NCBI GenBank assembly: GCA_002429045.1 | Contig: DIYM01000120.1 | Coordinates: 1 to 12,727, forward strand | Reading direction: 5' to 3' | From: Phycisphaerales bacterium UBA6054 | GTDB taxonomy: Bacteria; Planctomycetota; Phycisphaerae; Phycisphaerales; UBA1924 | Length of the DNA stretch: 12,727 nt | In this document: positions 1-9,819 of the stretch, piece after piece | Numbering within the stretch: the first letter of the stretch is position 1 | Layout: the number at the start of each line of letters is the position of its first letter | Notes under the pieces: model-generated | Databases searched by the model: none | Seen by the model: the letters and a program-made list of their open reading frames with translations, nothing else | Told to the model about the DNA's origin: nothing | Translations under genes and position numbers: made by a program

Positions 1-3392
<3,392 letters not shown>

Positions 3393-3415
3393 TTTCCGTG
3401 GCGTCCCCCGGCCGG

Positions 3416-4813
3416 TCAGTCGGCGGGTGATTCCCGGAGATAGATCGCGCCCGCCTGGTTGCCCCGGATCACGCCGACCCGGACGCTCCCGTCGTGCGTG
3501 ACGCGCTCGAGAAACGCCTCGAGCTCGCGTGCGTCCTCGAAGCGTCGATCGCCGACCTCGTAGATGAAATCGTCGCGCTCGAATCCGGAGATGTCCGCGA
3601 CCGAGCCCGGGATGACATCGGTCACCCGGAACCCAGGGATCGGGGCCCGGCGTCGCCCGCGCTGCTGGGGCACCATGCGGGCCGGCTCGACGATGAGGCC
3701 GGTCCGCTCGATGCTCGCCCCGCCCAACGCGATCGCCTGGGCGGTGTCGCGATCGTCGAGGACCGCGGAGAGTTCGATGCGGAATCCGGAGCGGAACAGC
3801 TCGATGGTCGTCTCGGCGCCCGGTTCGGCGAGCATGATGGCGTTGCCCAGGCGGATGATGTTCTCCGTCGCCCGCCCGCCCAACGCCACGATCACGTCGC
3901 CCGCCCGCACGCCCGCCTGCTCGGCCGGGGAACCGTCCAGGACGCCCGAGACCAGCACGCCCCCCTCGACACCCAGCGCGATCGCGTCGTCGGGATCGAG
4001 CGGGTCCATGGTGACGCCCAGCCAGCCCCGCCGGACCCGGCCGGTGCGGATGATGCGGTCCATCACCGCCTGCGCGATATCGGCGGGGATGGCGAAGCCC
4101 AGCCCGTTGCTCCCGCCGCCGCTCGACGCGATCGCGGTGTTGATGCCGATGATCTCGCCGTTCAGATCGACCAGCGGCCCGCCTGAGTTGCCCGGGTTGA
4201 TCGCCGCGTCGGTCTGGAGGAACTCCTGGAACCGCCCGGGCATCTCGCTCATGCTGCGCGGGTCGATCCCGCCGCGCCCTTTGGCGCTGACGATCCCGGC
4301 GGTCACCGTCTGCTCGAAGCCGAACGGGGATCCAACGGCGATAACCCACTCGCCCACACCGATCGCTTCCGAATCGCCGAAACTGGCGGGCACGAGCCCG
4401 CCCGCGTCGATCTTGAGCACGGCCAGATCGGTCTCGGCGAACGCGCCGACGATCTCCGCCGGCGCCTCGCGTCCGTCCGACAGACGCACGCGGATCTGCT
4501 GCCCCGACTCGGTGACGTGGTTGTTGGTCAGCACGAACCCGCGCTCGTCAACGATGACCCCGGAGCCCACGCCCGTTTGCTGGCGGAAACCGCGGGCGTT
4601 GGCACGCTCGATGACGATGTGGACCACGCTGGGTTCGATCTTCTCGGCCGCGTGGCGGAAGGCGGCCGACAGCTCCGCTGCCGATACCATCGCTTCTTCG
4701 GGGGCGATCGATCCGACCGGGGGCGTCCCGCCGACAGCGTTCGCCGGGCCGGCGGCGCCCGCGATCAGGAAGGCGCCGAGGGAAACCAGCGGTTTCGAGA
4801 TTCGTGTTCGCAT
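3416..4813 (-). CDS. HtrA/DegP-family periplasmic serine protease with two PDZ domains
   Basis: Trypsin-like, ATP-independent protease/chaperone of the cell envelope. The 465-residue product starts with a signal peptide (basic MRTRISK, hydrophobic stretch, likely cut after ANA at residue 26). The protease domain spans about 50-250 with a complete catalytic triad: His99 (LTNNHV), Asp129 (ETDLAVLKI) and Ser210 (NPGNSGGPL). PDZ1 is about 258-345 (WLGV..GVLVSGVLDGSPAEQAGVRAGD) and PDZ2 about 368-460 (VTDVIPGSVADISGFERDD). Length and layout match DegP/DegQ/MucD. The start is supported by GGAGGT four nt upstream, one of the few clear Shine-Dalgarno sites here. It lies 96 nt downstream of queD on the same strand, so it may be read from the que unit or from its own promoter. 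It converges with the RND gene across 23 bp. Known family role: degradation of misfolded envelope proteins. Which paralogue (degP, degQ, mucD) cannot be decided. Confidence 0.95.
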   Translation of the reverse strand: MRTRISKPLVSLGAFLIAGAAGPANAVGGTPPVGSIAPEEAMVSAAELSAAFRHAAEKIEPSVVHIVIERANARGFRQQTGVGSGVIVDERGFVLTNNHVTESGQQIRVRLSDGREAPAEIVGAFAETDLAVLKIDAGGLVPASFGDSEAIGVGEWVIAVGSPFGFEQTVTAGIVSAKGRGGIDPRSMSEMPGRFQEFLQTDAAINPGNSGGPLVDLNGEIIGINTAIASSGGGSNGLGFAIPADIAQAVMDRIIRTGRVRRGWLGVTMDPLDPDDAIALGVEGGVLVSGVLDGSPAEQAGVRAGDVIVALGGRATENIIRLGNAIMLAEPGAETTIELFRSGFRIELSAVLDDRDTAQAIALGGASIERTGLIVEPARMVPQQRGRRRAPIPGFRVTDVIPGSVADISGFERDDFIYEVGDRRFEDARELEAFLERVTHDGSVRVGVIRGNQAGAIYLRESPAD

Positions 4814-4816
4814 GAG

Positions 4817-4822
4817 ACCTCC
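4817..4822 (-). promoter_or_regulatory. Shine-Dalgarno site of the HtrA protease gene
   Basis: On the minus strand this reads GGAGGT and ends 3 nt before the ATG at 4813 (core GGAGG is 4 nt away). It is the only textbook Shine-Dalgarno sequence seen in front of a gene in this window and fixes the htrA start. Confidence 0.7.
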
Positions 4823-4909
4823 ACAAGGCGGCGATGGGCGGGGCTTTCTCGGGCCCGCTCCGTTGTTGGGATACCTCTCTTCCGGGTTGCGGCTGACGAG
4901 AGAACCCGC

Positions 4910-5389
4910 TCAGCCGATGCCGTATTCGGCCCAGCTCGAGCTGGTCTCGGTCACCCGTACCCGTTCGAGGGTCAGGCCCGGGGAGAGCGCGTACGGGTTG
5001 CCGTGCTCATCCGAGAACGACGCCCCGCGGGCGATCTGCCCGCTCACGAAGTCGTAGATGCGCTTGGCCATCGCTTCCGTCGTCGGGTCCTGGCGTTCAA
5101 ACACGATCACCCGTGCGCGGTTGGTCTCGCACAGCTGCCCGAGGACCGGGTCCTCGGAGTTGACCGCGAGCGCATGGTCGTACTCGTCGAGCTTGGCTTC
5201 CACCGCCAGCTTGAGGGCCTTGAAATCGCAGACCATGTCCTGGTCGTTGAGCGATCGCGACGAGATGACCAGATCGATCCGGCGTGAGTGCCCGTGCGGG
5301 AGGCGGCAGCGCCCCGGGTGCTTGGACAGCATGTGCCCGGACTCGACCTCGAACGACTTGCAGACGCGATAGACGGGGGATGGGCTCAT
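4910..5389 (-). CDS. queD: QueD, 6-carboxy-5,6,7,8-tetrahydropterin synthase
   Basis: Converts 7,8-dihydroneopterin triphosphate to 6-carboxytetrahydropterin, the second step to preQ0 and queuosine. The 159-residue protein has the PTPS-fold signatures: zinc ligands His19 (ESGHML), His32 and His34 in the C-x3-HGH motif (CRLPHGH, catalytic Cys28), a DEYDHALAVN segment carrying the Asp/His pair of the triad, and the C-terminal VTETSSSWAEY with the substrate-binding Glu. It is longer than the ~120 residues of the common short QueD; a segment SDEHGNPYALSPGL just before the last strand accounts for part of this. The frame is open further upstream (to 5518), but that extension lies inside queE and is low-complexity Arg/Gly. 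ATG at 5389 puts the protein start right before the conserved first strand, and a TACGAT box lies 8 nt upstream. Third gene of the queC-queE-queD unit. Confidence 0.92.
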   Translation of the reverse strand: MSPSPVYRVCKSFEVESGHMLSKHPGRCRLPHGHSRRIDLVISSRSLNDQDMVCDFKALKLAVEAKLDEYDHALAVNSEDPVLGQLCETNRARVIVFERQDPTTEAMAKRIYDFVSGQIARGASFSDEHGNPYALSPGLTLERVRVTETSSSWAEYGIG

Positions 5390-5397
5390 CGTCCGGG

Positions 5398-5403
5398 ATC
5401 GTA
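5398..5403 (-). promoter_or_regulatory. Candidate -10 box for leaderless queD transcript
   Basis: Minus strand reads TACGAT, 8 nt before the queD ATG, with no Shine-Dalgarno site between. It sits in the 34-nt queE-queD gap, so queD may have its own promoter inside the operon. The same TACGATCCC string, at the same distance, precedes trmB. A -35 match is weak (TGAACC at 17 bp spacing). Confidence 0.45.
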
Positions 5404-5423
5404 GATGCCCCCCGCGCTCGGGT

Positions 5424-6179
5424 TCAGGTGCCCTTGGTGTCCCCGAACAGCCTGATGTGGAGCCGGTCCCCGTACCGCCAGCCCCGCGTTCGGCACGCTT
5501 CCACGATCCACGCGACATCGCCGGGATCGGGCACCGTCACGCCCTCGGGCATAAGGACCACGTCGCCGGGCTCGATGCCCCGGATCCGGCCGAGCACCGT
5601 CCCGATCTCGGGCAGGTCCGCGGGCCCGGTCACGACGAACTTGATCTGGCGATCGGGCGACGACGCGACGAGTTCGTTCAGCGCGTCGAAGGACAGCCTG
5701 CGGGACTCGTGGCGACGGGCCCACGCCCCGGTCGGGTCGCGCGGGTCCCCGGTCGGTGTCGAGTTGGCCAGCTTCGGGGACAGGCTCATCAGGTCGCAGC
5801 GCACGCCCGGCAGCGTCACCGTGCCGGCGGTCTCGATCGTGATGTGCATGCCGCCCTCTCCGAGCGCGTGGGTCAGCGGCGCCAGCTGCTTGAAGATCAT
5901 CGGCTCGCCCCCCGTCAGCACCGCGTGGCGCACGCCCGACGAACGGGCTTCGGCCACCAGGTCGTCCATCGATCGGCTCTCGTACTCGGGCGACCAGCTC
6001 GCGTAGGGCGTGTCGCACCACGCGCACCGCAGGTTGCACCCCGCCAGCCTCAGGAACCACGAGGGCACGCCCGTGAGCTTGCCCTCGCCCTGGATCGATA
6101 CGAACGACTCGCTGATCGGCAGCGTCGGGGTGCCCGCCGGCGGGCGCTCGTGATCGGGATGGATCGGCAGCCCGGTCAC
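5424..6179 (-). CDS. queE: QueE, 7-carboxy-7-deazaguanine synthase (radical SAM)
   Basis: Radical SAM enzyme that contracts 6-carboxytetrahydropterin to 7-carboxy-7-deazaguanine, third step to preQ0. The 251-residue product has the 4Fe-4S motif C-x3-C-x2-C at Cys48, Cys52 and Cys55 (AGCNLRCAWCDTP), the preceding SFVSIQGEG substrate region, the GGEP SAM-binding motif at 90-93, ETAGT at 116-120 and SLSPK at 132-136. The canonical CX3CX2C spacing puts it with the standard QueE type, not the CX14CX2C variant. The start chosen is GTG at 6179, which overlaps the queC stop as GTGA: a 4-nt overlap typical of coupled translation. The frame stays open to 6314 upstream, but that part lies wholly inside queC and reads as Arg/Ala-rich noise. 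QueC, QueE and QueD act in consecutive steps, which agrees with the shared unit. Confidence 0.94.
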   Translation of the reverse strand: MTGLPIHPDHERPPAGTPTLPISESFVSIQGEGKLTGVPSWFLRLAGCNLRCAWCDTPYASWSPEYESRSMDDLVAEARSSGVRHAVLTGGEPMIFKQLAPLTHALGEGGMHITIETAGTVTLPGVRCDLMSLSPKLANSTPTGDPRDPTGAWARRHESRRLSFDALNELVASSPDRQIKFVVTGPADLPEIGTVLGRIRGIEPGDVVLMPEGVTVPDPGDVAWIVEACRTRGWRYGDRLHIRLFGDTKGT

Positions 6180-6916
6180 GGCGCGGACCCGGTCTGCGCG
6201 TAGCGTGTCGGGTCGGGAAGGCCGGCCTGCTCGAAGCCGGCGCGCCGGAGCATGCACGAATCGCACCGGGCGCACGCCAGCGCGTGACCGTTGTGCGGGA
6301 CCGGGTCGTAGCACGAGTGTGTCATCCCGTAGTCGACGCCCAGCTCGGCGCCGCGTCTGATGATCTCCTGCTTGCCCATCCCGATCAGGGGCGTCTCGAT
6401 CTCGAAACCTCGCCCCGACACGCCGGCGTTGGTCGCCAGGTTCGCGGTCCTCTGGAAGCTCTCGATGAACTCGGGGCGGCAGTCCGGATAGCCCGAGTAG
6501 TCGATCTCATTGACCCCGATGACTATGCGGCGGGCGTCGAGCGTCTCGGCCAAACCCAACGCGATCGAGAGGAACACCAGATTCCTGGCCGGGACGTAGG
6601 TGATCGGTATGTCGGACGACATCGCGGCTTCGTCGCGGTCCTTCGGGACGGCGACCGTGTGATCGGTGAGAGCCGATCCGCCGAATGCGCCGATGTCGAG
6701 CGGGAAGACACGGAACGACGACGCCCCGAGGTGGTCGGCGATCTGTCGGGCGGCCAGCAGCTCGTGCCGGTGACGCTGCCCGTAGTCGAACGCGATCGCG
6801 TGACACAATGAACCGCGCTCGCGCGCGATCGCGAGCGCGGTCGCGGAATCGAGCCCGCCGGACAACAGGACGACAGCGTCGTGCCCTGCTCGGTTTGGCT
6901 CATCGGGTGGGGACAT
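6176..6916 (-). CDS. queC: QueC, 7-cyano-7-deazaguanine (preQ0) synthase
   Basis: ATP-dependent ligase that turns 7-carboxy-7-deazaguanine plus ammonia into preQ0, the precursor of queuosine. The 246-residue protein carries the N-type PP-loop SGGLDS at 19-24, FDYGQRH soon after, the TYVPARNLVFLS and GVNEIDYSGYPDCR family blocks, and a C-terminal zinc site of four cysteines (Cys202, 215, 218, 221; HALACARCDSCMLRRAGF). Length is close to the usual 220-240. ATG at 6916 is preferred to an upstream TTG at 6940 because it lies directly before the first conserved strand and has TACCGT 6 nt upstream. It is the first gene of queC-queE-queD, is divergent from the zinc-ribbon membrane protein across 68 bp, and its stop overlaps the queE GTG. 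A perfect 11-bp GC-only inverted repeat lies inside the gene. Confidence 0.95.
   Translation of the reverse strand: MSPPDEPNRAGHDAVVLLSGGLDSATALAIARERGSLCHAIAFDYGQRHRHELLAARQIADHLGASSFRVFPLDIGAFGGSALTDHTVAVPKDRDEAAMSSDIPITYVPARNLVFLSIALGLAETLDARRIVIGVNEIDYSGYPDCRPEFIESFQRTANLATNAGVSGRGFEIETPLIGMGKQEIIRRGAELGVDYGMTHSCYDPVPHNGHALACARCDSCMLRRAGFEQAGLPDPTRYAQTGSAP
6813..6840. repeat. Perfect 11-bp inverted repeat inside queC
   Basis: Arms CCGCGCTCGCG (6813-6823) and CGCGAGCGCGG (6830-6840) with a 6-nt loop CGCGAT. In the queC mRNA this would form a very stable hairpin roughly 75-100 nt after the start codon. The arms encode the Ala/Arg/Glu-rich helix after the PP-loop, so biased codon use may explain it. 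Confidence 0.5.
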
Positions 6917-6922
6917 CGGGCA

Positions 6923-6928
6923 ACGGTA
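6923..6928 (-). promoter_or_regulatory. Candidate -10 box for leaderless queC transcript
   Basis: Minus strand reads TACCGT, 6 nt before the chosen queC ATG, with no Shine-Dalgarno site between. It would drive the queCED unit. No clear -35 element is visible. Confidence 0.4.
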
Positions 6929-6973
6929 CGCGGCCGGCAAGGGTTTCGTGCAACAGATCGGGTCCTGGCGCGT

Positions 6974-6979
6974 TACACT
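6974..6979 (+). promoter_or_regulatory. Candidate -10 box for leaderless transcript of the zinc-ribbon membrane protein
   Basis: TACACT lies 5 nt before the ATG at 6985. No Shine-Dalgarno site is present, and transcription from this box would begin at or next to the start codon. The queC box is about 45 bp away on the other strand. Confidence 0.45.
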
Positions 6980-6984
6980 GCGGT

Positions 6985-7770
6985 ATGCCGATGGCGCTGC
7001 TGAGTGCGACGGTGCTGCGTGTCCGCCCGGCGGGGAAGACCCGCGACTTCTGCCCGGTCTGCCGGCAGGAGCGACGATTCCGGCTCGCGATCGCAGAGCA
7101 CAGACGCATCGTGCTTCTGATGGACCGCGGGCGGGTCGGGCAGGAGCACCACGAGCTCACCTGCATGTCGTGCTCTTGCAAGATGGAGCGTCCGCCCGAG
7201 GAACGACCGATCGAAATCACGCCCAGCGGCCCGGCGGCCGAGAGCTTCGAGCCGGACTGCCTGGCGATCGTCCAGCGCAGGATCGACGACTGCACCGCGA
7301 TGGAGGCCGCGCGGCGGGCGGGCAAGCTCACGCCTCGGTTCCGGGAAGAAATGATCGGCCAGGCGGTCCACAGCTTTGCGCGGATCTACGACGAAGAGCC
7401 GACCGAGCGGATCACGCCCGCGGCGTGCGCCGCGCTGTTCCTCGTCACCCTCGCGCTGGGTGCGGCCGCGGTGACGAGCTGGATGCGGATCGAGGGGTCG
7501 GCGGGGCGTTTCGCCGCCGTCGCCTGCCTGGTCGCGATCGCCCTGGTCTGGGGCGGGCTGTGGCATTGGGTCGTGACGCACTCGCCCCGCAAGAAGGTGC
7601 GGGCCTGGCTGGCGATGGCGCTCGCGCCGCTCGACCCGACGGTCGAGGAGATCCGCCAGGCGCGCCGTGAGCTCCAGGCCCGGCGCATGGGCGCGGGCTT
7701 CAAGATGCGTTCCGCGAAGGTCCTCGCCAAGATCGAGAAGATCAAGAAATCGGGCATGGTGCCGGGCTGA
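6985..7770 (+). CDS. Unrecognised membrane protein with N-terminal zinc-ribbon-like cysteines
   Basis: I do not recognise this 261-residue protein. Its first 70 residues hold paired cysteines, Cys23/Cys26 (DFCPVC) and Cys60/Cys63/Cys65 (CMSCSC), which look like a zinc ribbon or similar metal knuckle. Residues 85-140 are hydrophilic and probably helical. Two hydrophobic segments at about 145-167 and 174-197 are likely transmembrane helices, with a short loop between. The C-terminal 60 residues are strongly basic and helical (EEIRQARRELQARR, KVLAKIEKIKK), which by the positive-inside rule suggests both ends are cytoplasmic. ATG at 6985 is chosen because the cysteine region follows at once and a TACACT box lies 5 nt upstream; the open frame further left lies over queC. 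It stands alone, divergent from queC, so context gives no function. Confidence 0.8.
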   Translation: MPMALLSATVLRVRPAGKTRDFCPVCRQERRFRLAIAEHRRIVLLMDRGRVGQEHHELTCMSCSCKMERPPEERPIEITPSGPAAESFEPDCLAIVQRRIDDCTAMEAARRAGKLTPRFREEMIGQAVHSFARIYDEEPTERITPAACAALFLVTLALGAAAVTSWMRIEGSAGRFAAVACLVAIALVWGGLWHWVVTHSPRKKVRAWLAMALAPLDPTVEEIRQARRELQARRMGAGFKMRSAKVLAKIEKIKKSGMVPG

Positions 7771-8062
7771 GTTCTCTGTCTGGGGTTCACCCGTCGGCCC
7801 GGGGGCACCACCCCGTGACGGGGAGCGAAACGGCATCCGATTCGAGCGGGGCAACGCGTGCTTTCACAACTGGCTGTTCGCGCGCTGCCCCGTCGGCGAT
7901 CGATCCGAGCGAGCAGTCCGGTGAGTGCGATGCAGATCCGCGGTCGCCAAGGGACCCCGGTGTTCTTCGCGGGTGCGGCCGGGCTTGTTGTCCCGTCCCT
8001 GATCGACGGCTGACCGGGCGGCTTTGCCAAGCGCAAGAGCCGTTTGTTGGATCGTGGGAGCC
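7771..8062. other. Intergenic stretch with no supported gene
   Basis: Between the zinc-ribbon gene and the terminator of the PEP-CTERM gene. Open frames here are short and lack family motifs. Near its left end, GGGG/CCCC/GGGG blocks (7801-7823) can form either of two small mutually exclusive hairpins, but neither is followed by a T run. No tRNA-like cloverleaf or recognisable riboswitch core is seen. Confidence 0.5.
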
Positions 8063-8098
8063 AAAGAAAGAAACAGCGGCCCGCGAAGGCCGCTGTTT
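8063..8098 (-). terminator. Intrinsic terminator of the PEP-CTERM gene
   Basis: Arms AAACAGCGGCC (8071-8081) and GGCCGCTGTTT (8088-8098) form a perfect 11-bp stem with a 6-nt loop. Read on the minus strand, the stem is followed by the T-rich tract CTTTCTTT (8063-8070). It begins 26 nt after the stop of the minus-strand gene ending at 8125. On the plus strand no T run follows, so it works in one direction. Confidence 0.88.
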
Positions 8099-8124
8099 CG
8101 AAGAGCATCTTCTTCTCGAGAAAA

Positions 8125-8763
8125 TCAGCGCCGGCGGCGGCTGGCGACGAGCCCGCCGAGCCCGAGCAGCGCCATCGCGCTGGGCGAGGGCACGGGGCGG
8201 AACAGGAAGTTGGCGCCGAAGCGTCCGAAGGAGGTCGAGCCGCTGAAGGTCTCGGGGAGGGCGAACCCGCCGTCAGCGGCCAGCGGCGAGCGGCCGCCGC
8301 CGAAGTTGATCGCCGAATCGGTCGACAGGCTGGACGCCGACGAGATGTAGCTGTCGCCGTCTTCCACGCCGCCCGCGTTGTAGAGCGCGCCGATGACGTA
8401 GGTGTTGCCGACGGAGAGCACCGTCTCGGAGACGGAGGTGTATGTCCAGTCGCCGACGGCGGTCCCGCCGGGGCCCGCGACGCCCGAGACCAGCAATGCG
8501 CCGGACGCGAGGTCCCAGATGCCGACCTGGTGATCCGAGGTCAGGCCTTCGAGGCCGAGTTGCGTGTCGGCGTTCCAGACGCCGAGGTCGGTCACGAAGA
8601 TGTCTTCGTTGACCGAAAACTCCCAGCCCACGGTGTCCCCGGCGACGGCGCCGCCGAAGAACGATCCGAACTGGGATCCGCCGGTGAACCCGGTGATGGC
8701 CTGGGCGTTGGCGAGTGATGCCGCACCAGCGACAGCAACCAACGCGATCGTGCGTGTGTTCAT
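8125..8763 (-). CDS. Secreted PEP-CTERM-type protein, DUF4082-like
   Basis: A 212-residue exported protein. It has a signal peptide (MNTRTIALVAVAGAASLANA, cut before Q21) and a C-terminal sorting tail: a PSPS motif, a hydrophobic helix (AMALLGLGGLVAS) and RRRR at the very end. This is the PEP-CTERM layout with Pro-Ser-Pro in place of Pro-Glu-Pro, recognised in other bacteria by exosortase. The middle (GWEFSVNEDIFVTDLGVWN, then HQVGIWD, then GNTYVIGALY) resembles a beta-sandwich family common in PEP-CTERM proteins, DUF4082-like. The product is probably processed and retained at, or released from, the cell surface; its function is unknown. ATG at 8763 is chosen because the signal peptide starts there and a purine-rich leader (GAGAGCAGAAG) precedes it; the frame upstream to 8826 is not signal-like. 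A strong terminator follows. No exosortase gene is in the window. Confidence 0.88.
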   Translation of the reverse strand: MNTRTIALVAVAGAASLANAQAITGFTGGSQFGSFFGGAVAGDTVGWEFSVNEDIFVTDLGVWNADTQLGLEGLTSDHQVGIWDLASGALLVSGVAGPGGTAVGDWTYTSVSETVLSVGNTYVIGALYNAGGVEDGDSYISSASSLSTDSAINFGGGRSPLAADGGFALPETFSGSTSFGRFGANFLFRPVPSPSAMALLGLGGLVASRRRR

Positions 8764-9018
8764 CTTCTGCTCTCTTTCTCTGTTCTGTCGATGCGTAAGG
8801 CACCCGCCCCTGCCGGTGCCCCCCATTTACGATCGGCCGACGGGAACGAGAACACACCGCCGGTCGCCCACAGGGTACCAACTCTCGGGGCGAATCCCGC
8901 ATGAATTCCCGGGGTTGGCTTGAATTCCCGCGTGGTTTGCGTTTGTCAGGTGCGGTCTCCGCCGCGGTCTACTCGGTTGGGTGTCGCCCGGATGGGGGGC
9001 GATGGGCGGACCCGGGCC
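8764..9018. promoter_or_regulatory. 255-bp upstream region of the PEP-CTERM gene
   Basis: Lies between the end of trmB and the start of the PEP-CTERM gene, both on the minus strand. No gene is supported. It holds a small repeat cluster at 8891-8940, and nearer the gene a TACCCT on the minus strand (8872-8877) as one possible -10. Just before the ATG is a purine-rich stretch that may act as a ribosome site. It is the longest likely regulatory region in the window. Confidence 0.45.
8891..8940. repeat. GAATTCCCG short repeat cluster
   Basis: TGAATTCCCG occurs at 8902-8911 and again at 8921-8930, a 19-bp period, with GGTT in both downstream flanks. A degenerate third copy, CGAATCCCGC, lies at 8891-8900. 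The cluster sits upstream of the possible TACCCT -10 box of the PEP-CTERM gene. Confidence 0.55.
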
Positions 9019-9789
9019 TCAGACGGGCTTTCTGAGCACGCCGGCGTGGAAGCCCCGCCCTTCTTGTCGGAACTTGCGCTCGAAGTTTGTGCCAACAAGC
9101 TCTCCGGGCGCGGCCGATCCGGGCCGGTCGAAGGGGAGTCGCTCGAACGCCTGCTCGGGGAGGGTGGCGATCTCGCGTCGCACATCGGCGGGCAGATCGG
9201 CGTCGCCCAGCCCGCCCGGGGTGGTCCAGGGCGCGAAGTGCGCCTCGTCCCACGTCCACAGCCCGTCGTGATCGGTCACCACTCGGAGCTCGCCGCCCGG
9301 CGCGAGCGCCCGCCAGGCGTCGAGCAAGAAGCGGTGCTGCACCACACGGTTCTTGTGGTGCTTGCGCTTCGGCCAGGGGTCGGAGAAGTAGAGGTGGATG
9401 ACCGAGCAGATCGAAGGCGGGCATCTCCACCGGAGGAACTCGGTCGCGTCGGCGCGGAGGAGTCGGACGTGCATGAACGAGCCGTCCGCTTCGCGTCGAC
9501 GGCGGATGCGGTCGGCCGCGTAGTTGCAGAACTCGCCCGCCCACTCGATGCCCAGGAAGTTGGTCTCGGGTTCCAACTCGGCCTGCTGGACGAGGAACGT
9601 GCCCTTGCCCGAGCCGATCTCCAACTCGAACCGGCGCTCGGGGCGGGGGAACCACGCGCGCGGATCGATCCGCCCGGCGTCTGGGTTGGTCAGGATGTCG
9701 TCGGGCAGGGATCCGAGTTCTTCCTGCGAGATCGCGACCACGCCTGGCGCGGGGTCGAGGGGTCTGCCGTGGCCGAGTCCGAATGACAT
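9019..9789 (-). CDS. trmB: TrmB, tRNA (guanine-N7-)-methyltransferase
   Basis: Methylates G46 of the tRNA variable loop to m7G using S-adenosylmethionine. The 256-residue product shows the class I methyltransferase SAM loop ELEIGSGKG (55-63), GIEWAGEF for the second strand, LRADATEFL (111-119), the TrmB hallmark YFSDPWPKRKHHKNR (134-148), LAPGGELRVVTD (162-173) and the C-terminal TNFERKFRQEGR (234-245) that contributes tRNA and SAM contacts. An extra N-terminal stretch of about 45 residues precedes the core. Start ATG at 9789; TACGAT lies 8 nt upstream and no Shine-Dalgarno site is seen. It is divergent from the thioesterase gene across only 30 bp, and lies upstream of the PEP-CTERM gene, from which 255 bp separate it, so co-transcription is doubtful. 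Confidence 0.94.
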   Translation of the reverse strand: MSFGLGHGRPLDPAPGVVAISQEELGSLPDDILTNPDAGRIDPRAWFPRPERRFELEIGSGKGTFLVQQAELEPETNFLGIEWAGEFCNYAADRIRRRREADGSFMHVRLLRADATEFLRWRCPPSICSVIHLYFSDPWPKRKHHKNRVVQHRFLLDAWRALAPGGELRVVTDHDGLWTWDEAHFAPWTTPGGLGDADLPADVRREIATLPEQAFERLPFDRPGSAAPGELVGTNFERKFRQEGRGFHAGVLRKPV

Positions 9790-9797
9790 AGGCGGGG

Positions 9798-9803
9798 ATC
9801 GTA
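9798..9803 (-). promoter_or_regulatory. Candidate -10 box for leaderless trmB transcript
   Basis: Minus strand reads TACGAT, 8 nt before the trmB ATG, followed by CCC exactly as at queD. It lies within the 30-bp trmB-thioesterase gap, so its -35 region would fall in the start of the thioesterase gene. Confidence 0.45.
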
Positions 9804-9808
9804 CCGCG

Positions 9809-9814
9809 TAGAGT
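9809..9814 (+). promoter_or_regulatory. Candidate -10 box for leaderless thioesterase transcript
   Basis: TAGAGT lies 5 nt before the ATG at 9820, with no Shine-Dalgarno site. It is only 5 bp from the opposing trmB box, so the two promoters would overlap and its -35 region would lie inside trmB. Confidence 0.45.
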
Positions 9815-9819
9815 CACGT

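Noticed and set aside
3564..5057. 497-codon plus-strand frame opposite htrA and queD
   Set aside because: Antisense shadow, rich in Pro/Ser/Thr/Arg, spanning two real genes and their gap.
5390..5518. N-terminal extension of queD
   Set aside because: Lies inside queE, is Arg/Gly-rich and lacks conserved sequence; the QueD fold begins right after the ATG at 5389.
6180..6314. N-terminal extension of queE
   Set aside because: Lies entirely in queC and reads as Arg/Ala-rich noise; the GTG in the GTGA overlap is the natural start.
6917..6984. preQ1 riboswitch in the gap upstream of queC
   Set aside because: The 68-bp gap does not show the A-rich tail and compact hairpin of preQ1 aptamers, and the likely leaderless start leaves no room for one.
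7801..7823. GGGG/CCCC/GGGG hairpins as a terminator or riboswitch after the zinc-ribbon gene
   Set aside because: Stems are 4-5 bp and no T run follows; no known aptamer core is seen.
7921..8013. Short frame of 30 codons starting GTG in the gap before the PEP-CTERM terminator
   Set aside because: No ribosome site, no promoter box, no family resemblance; length expected by chance.
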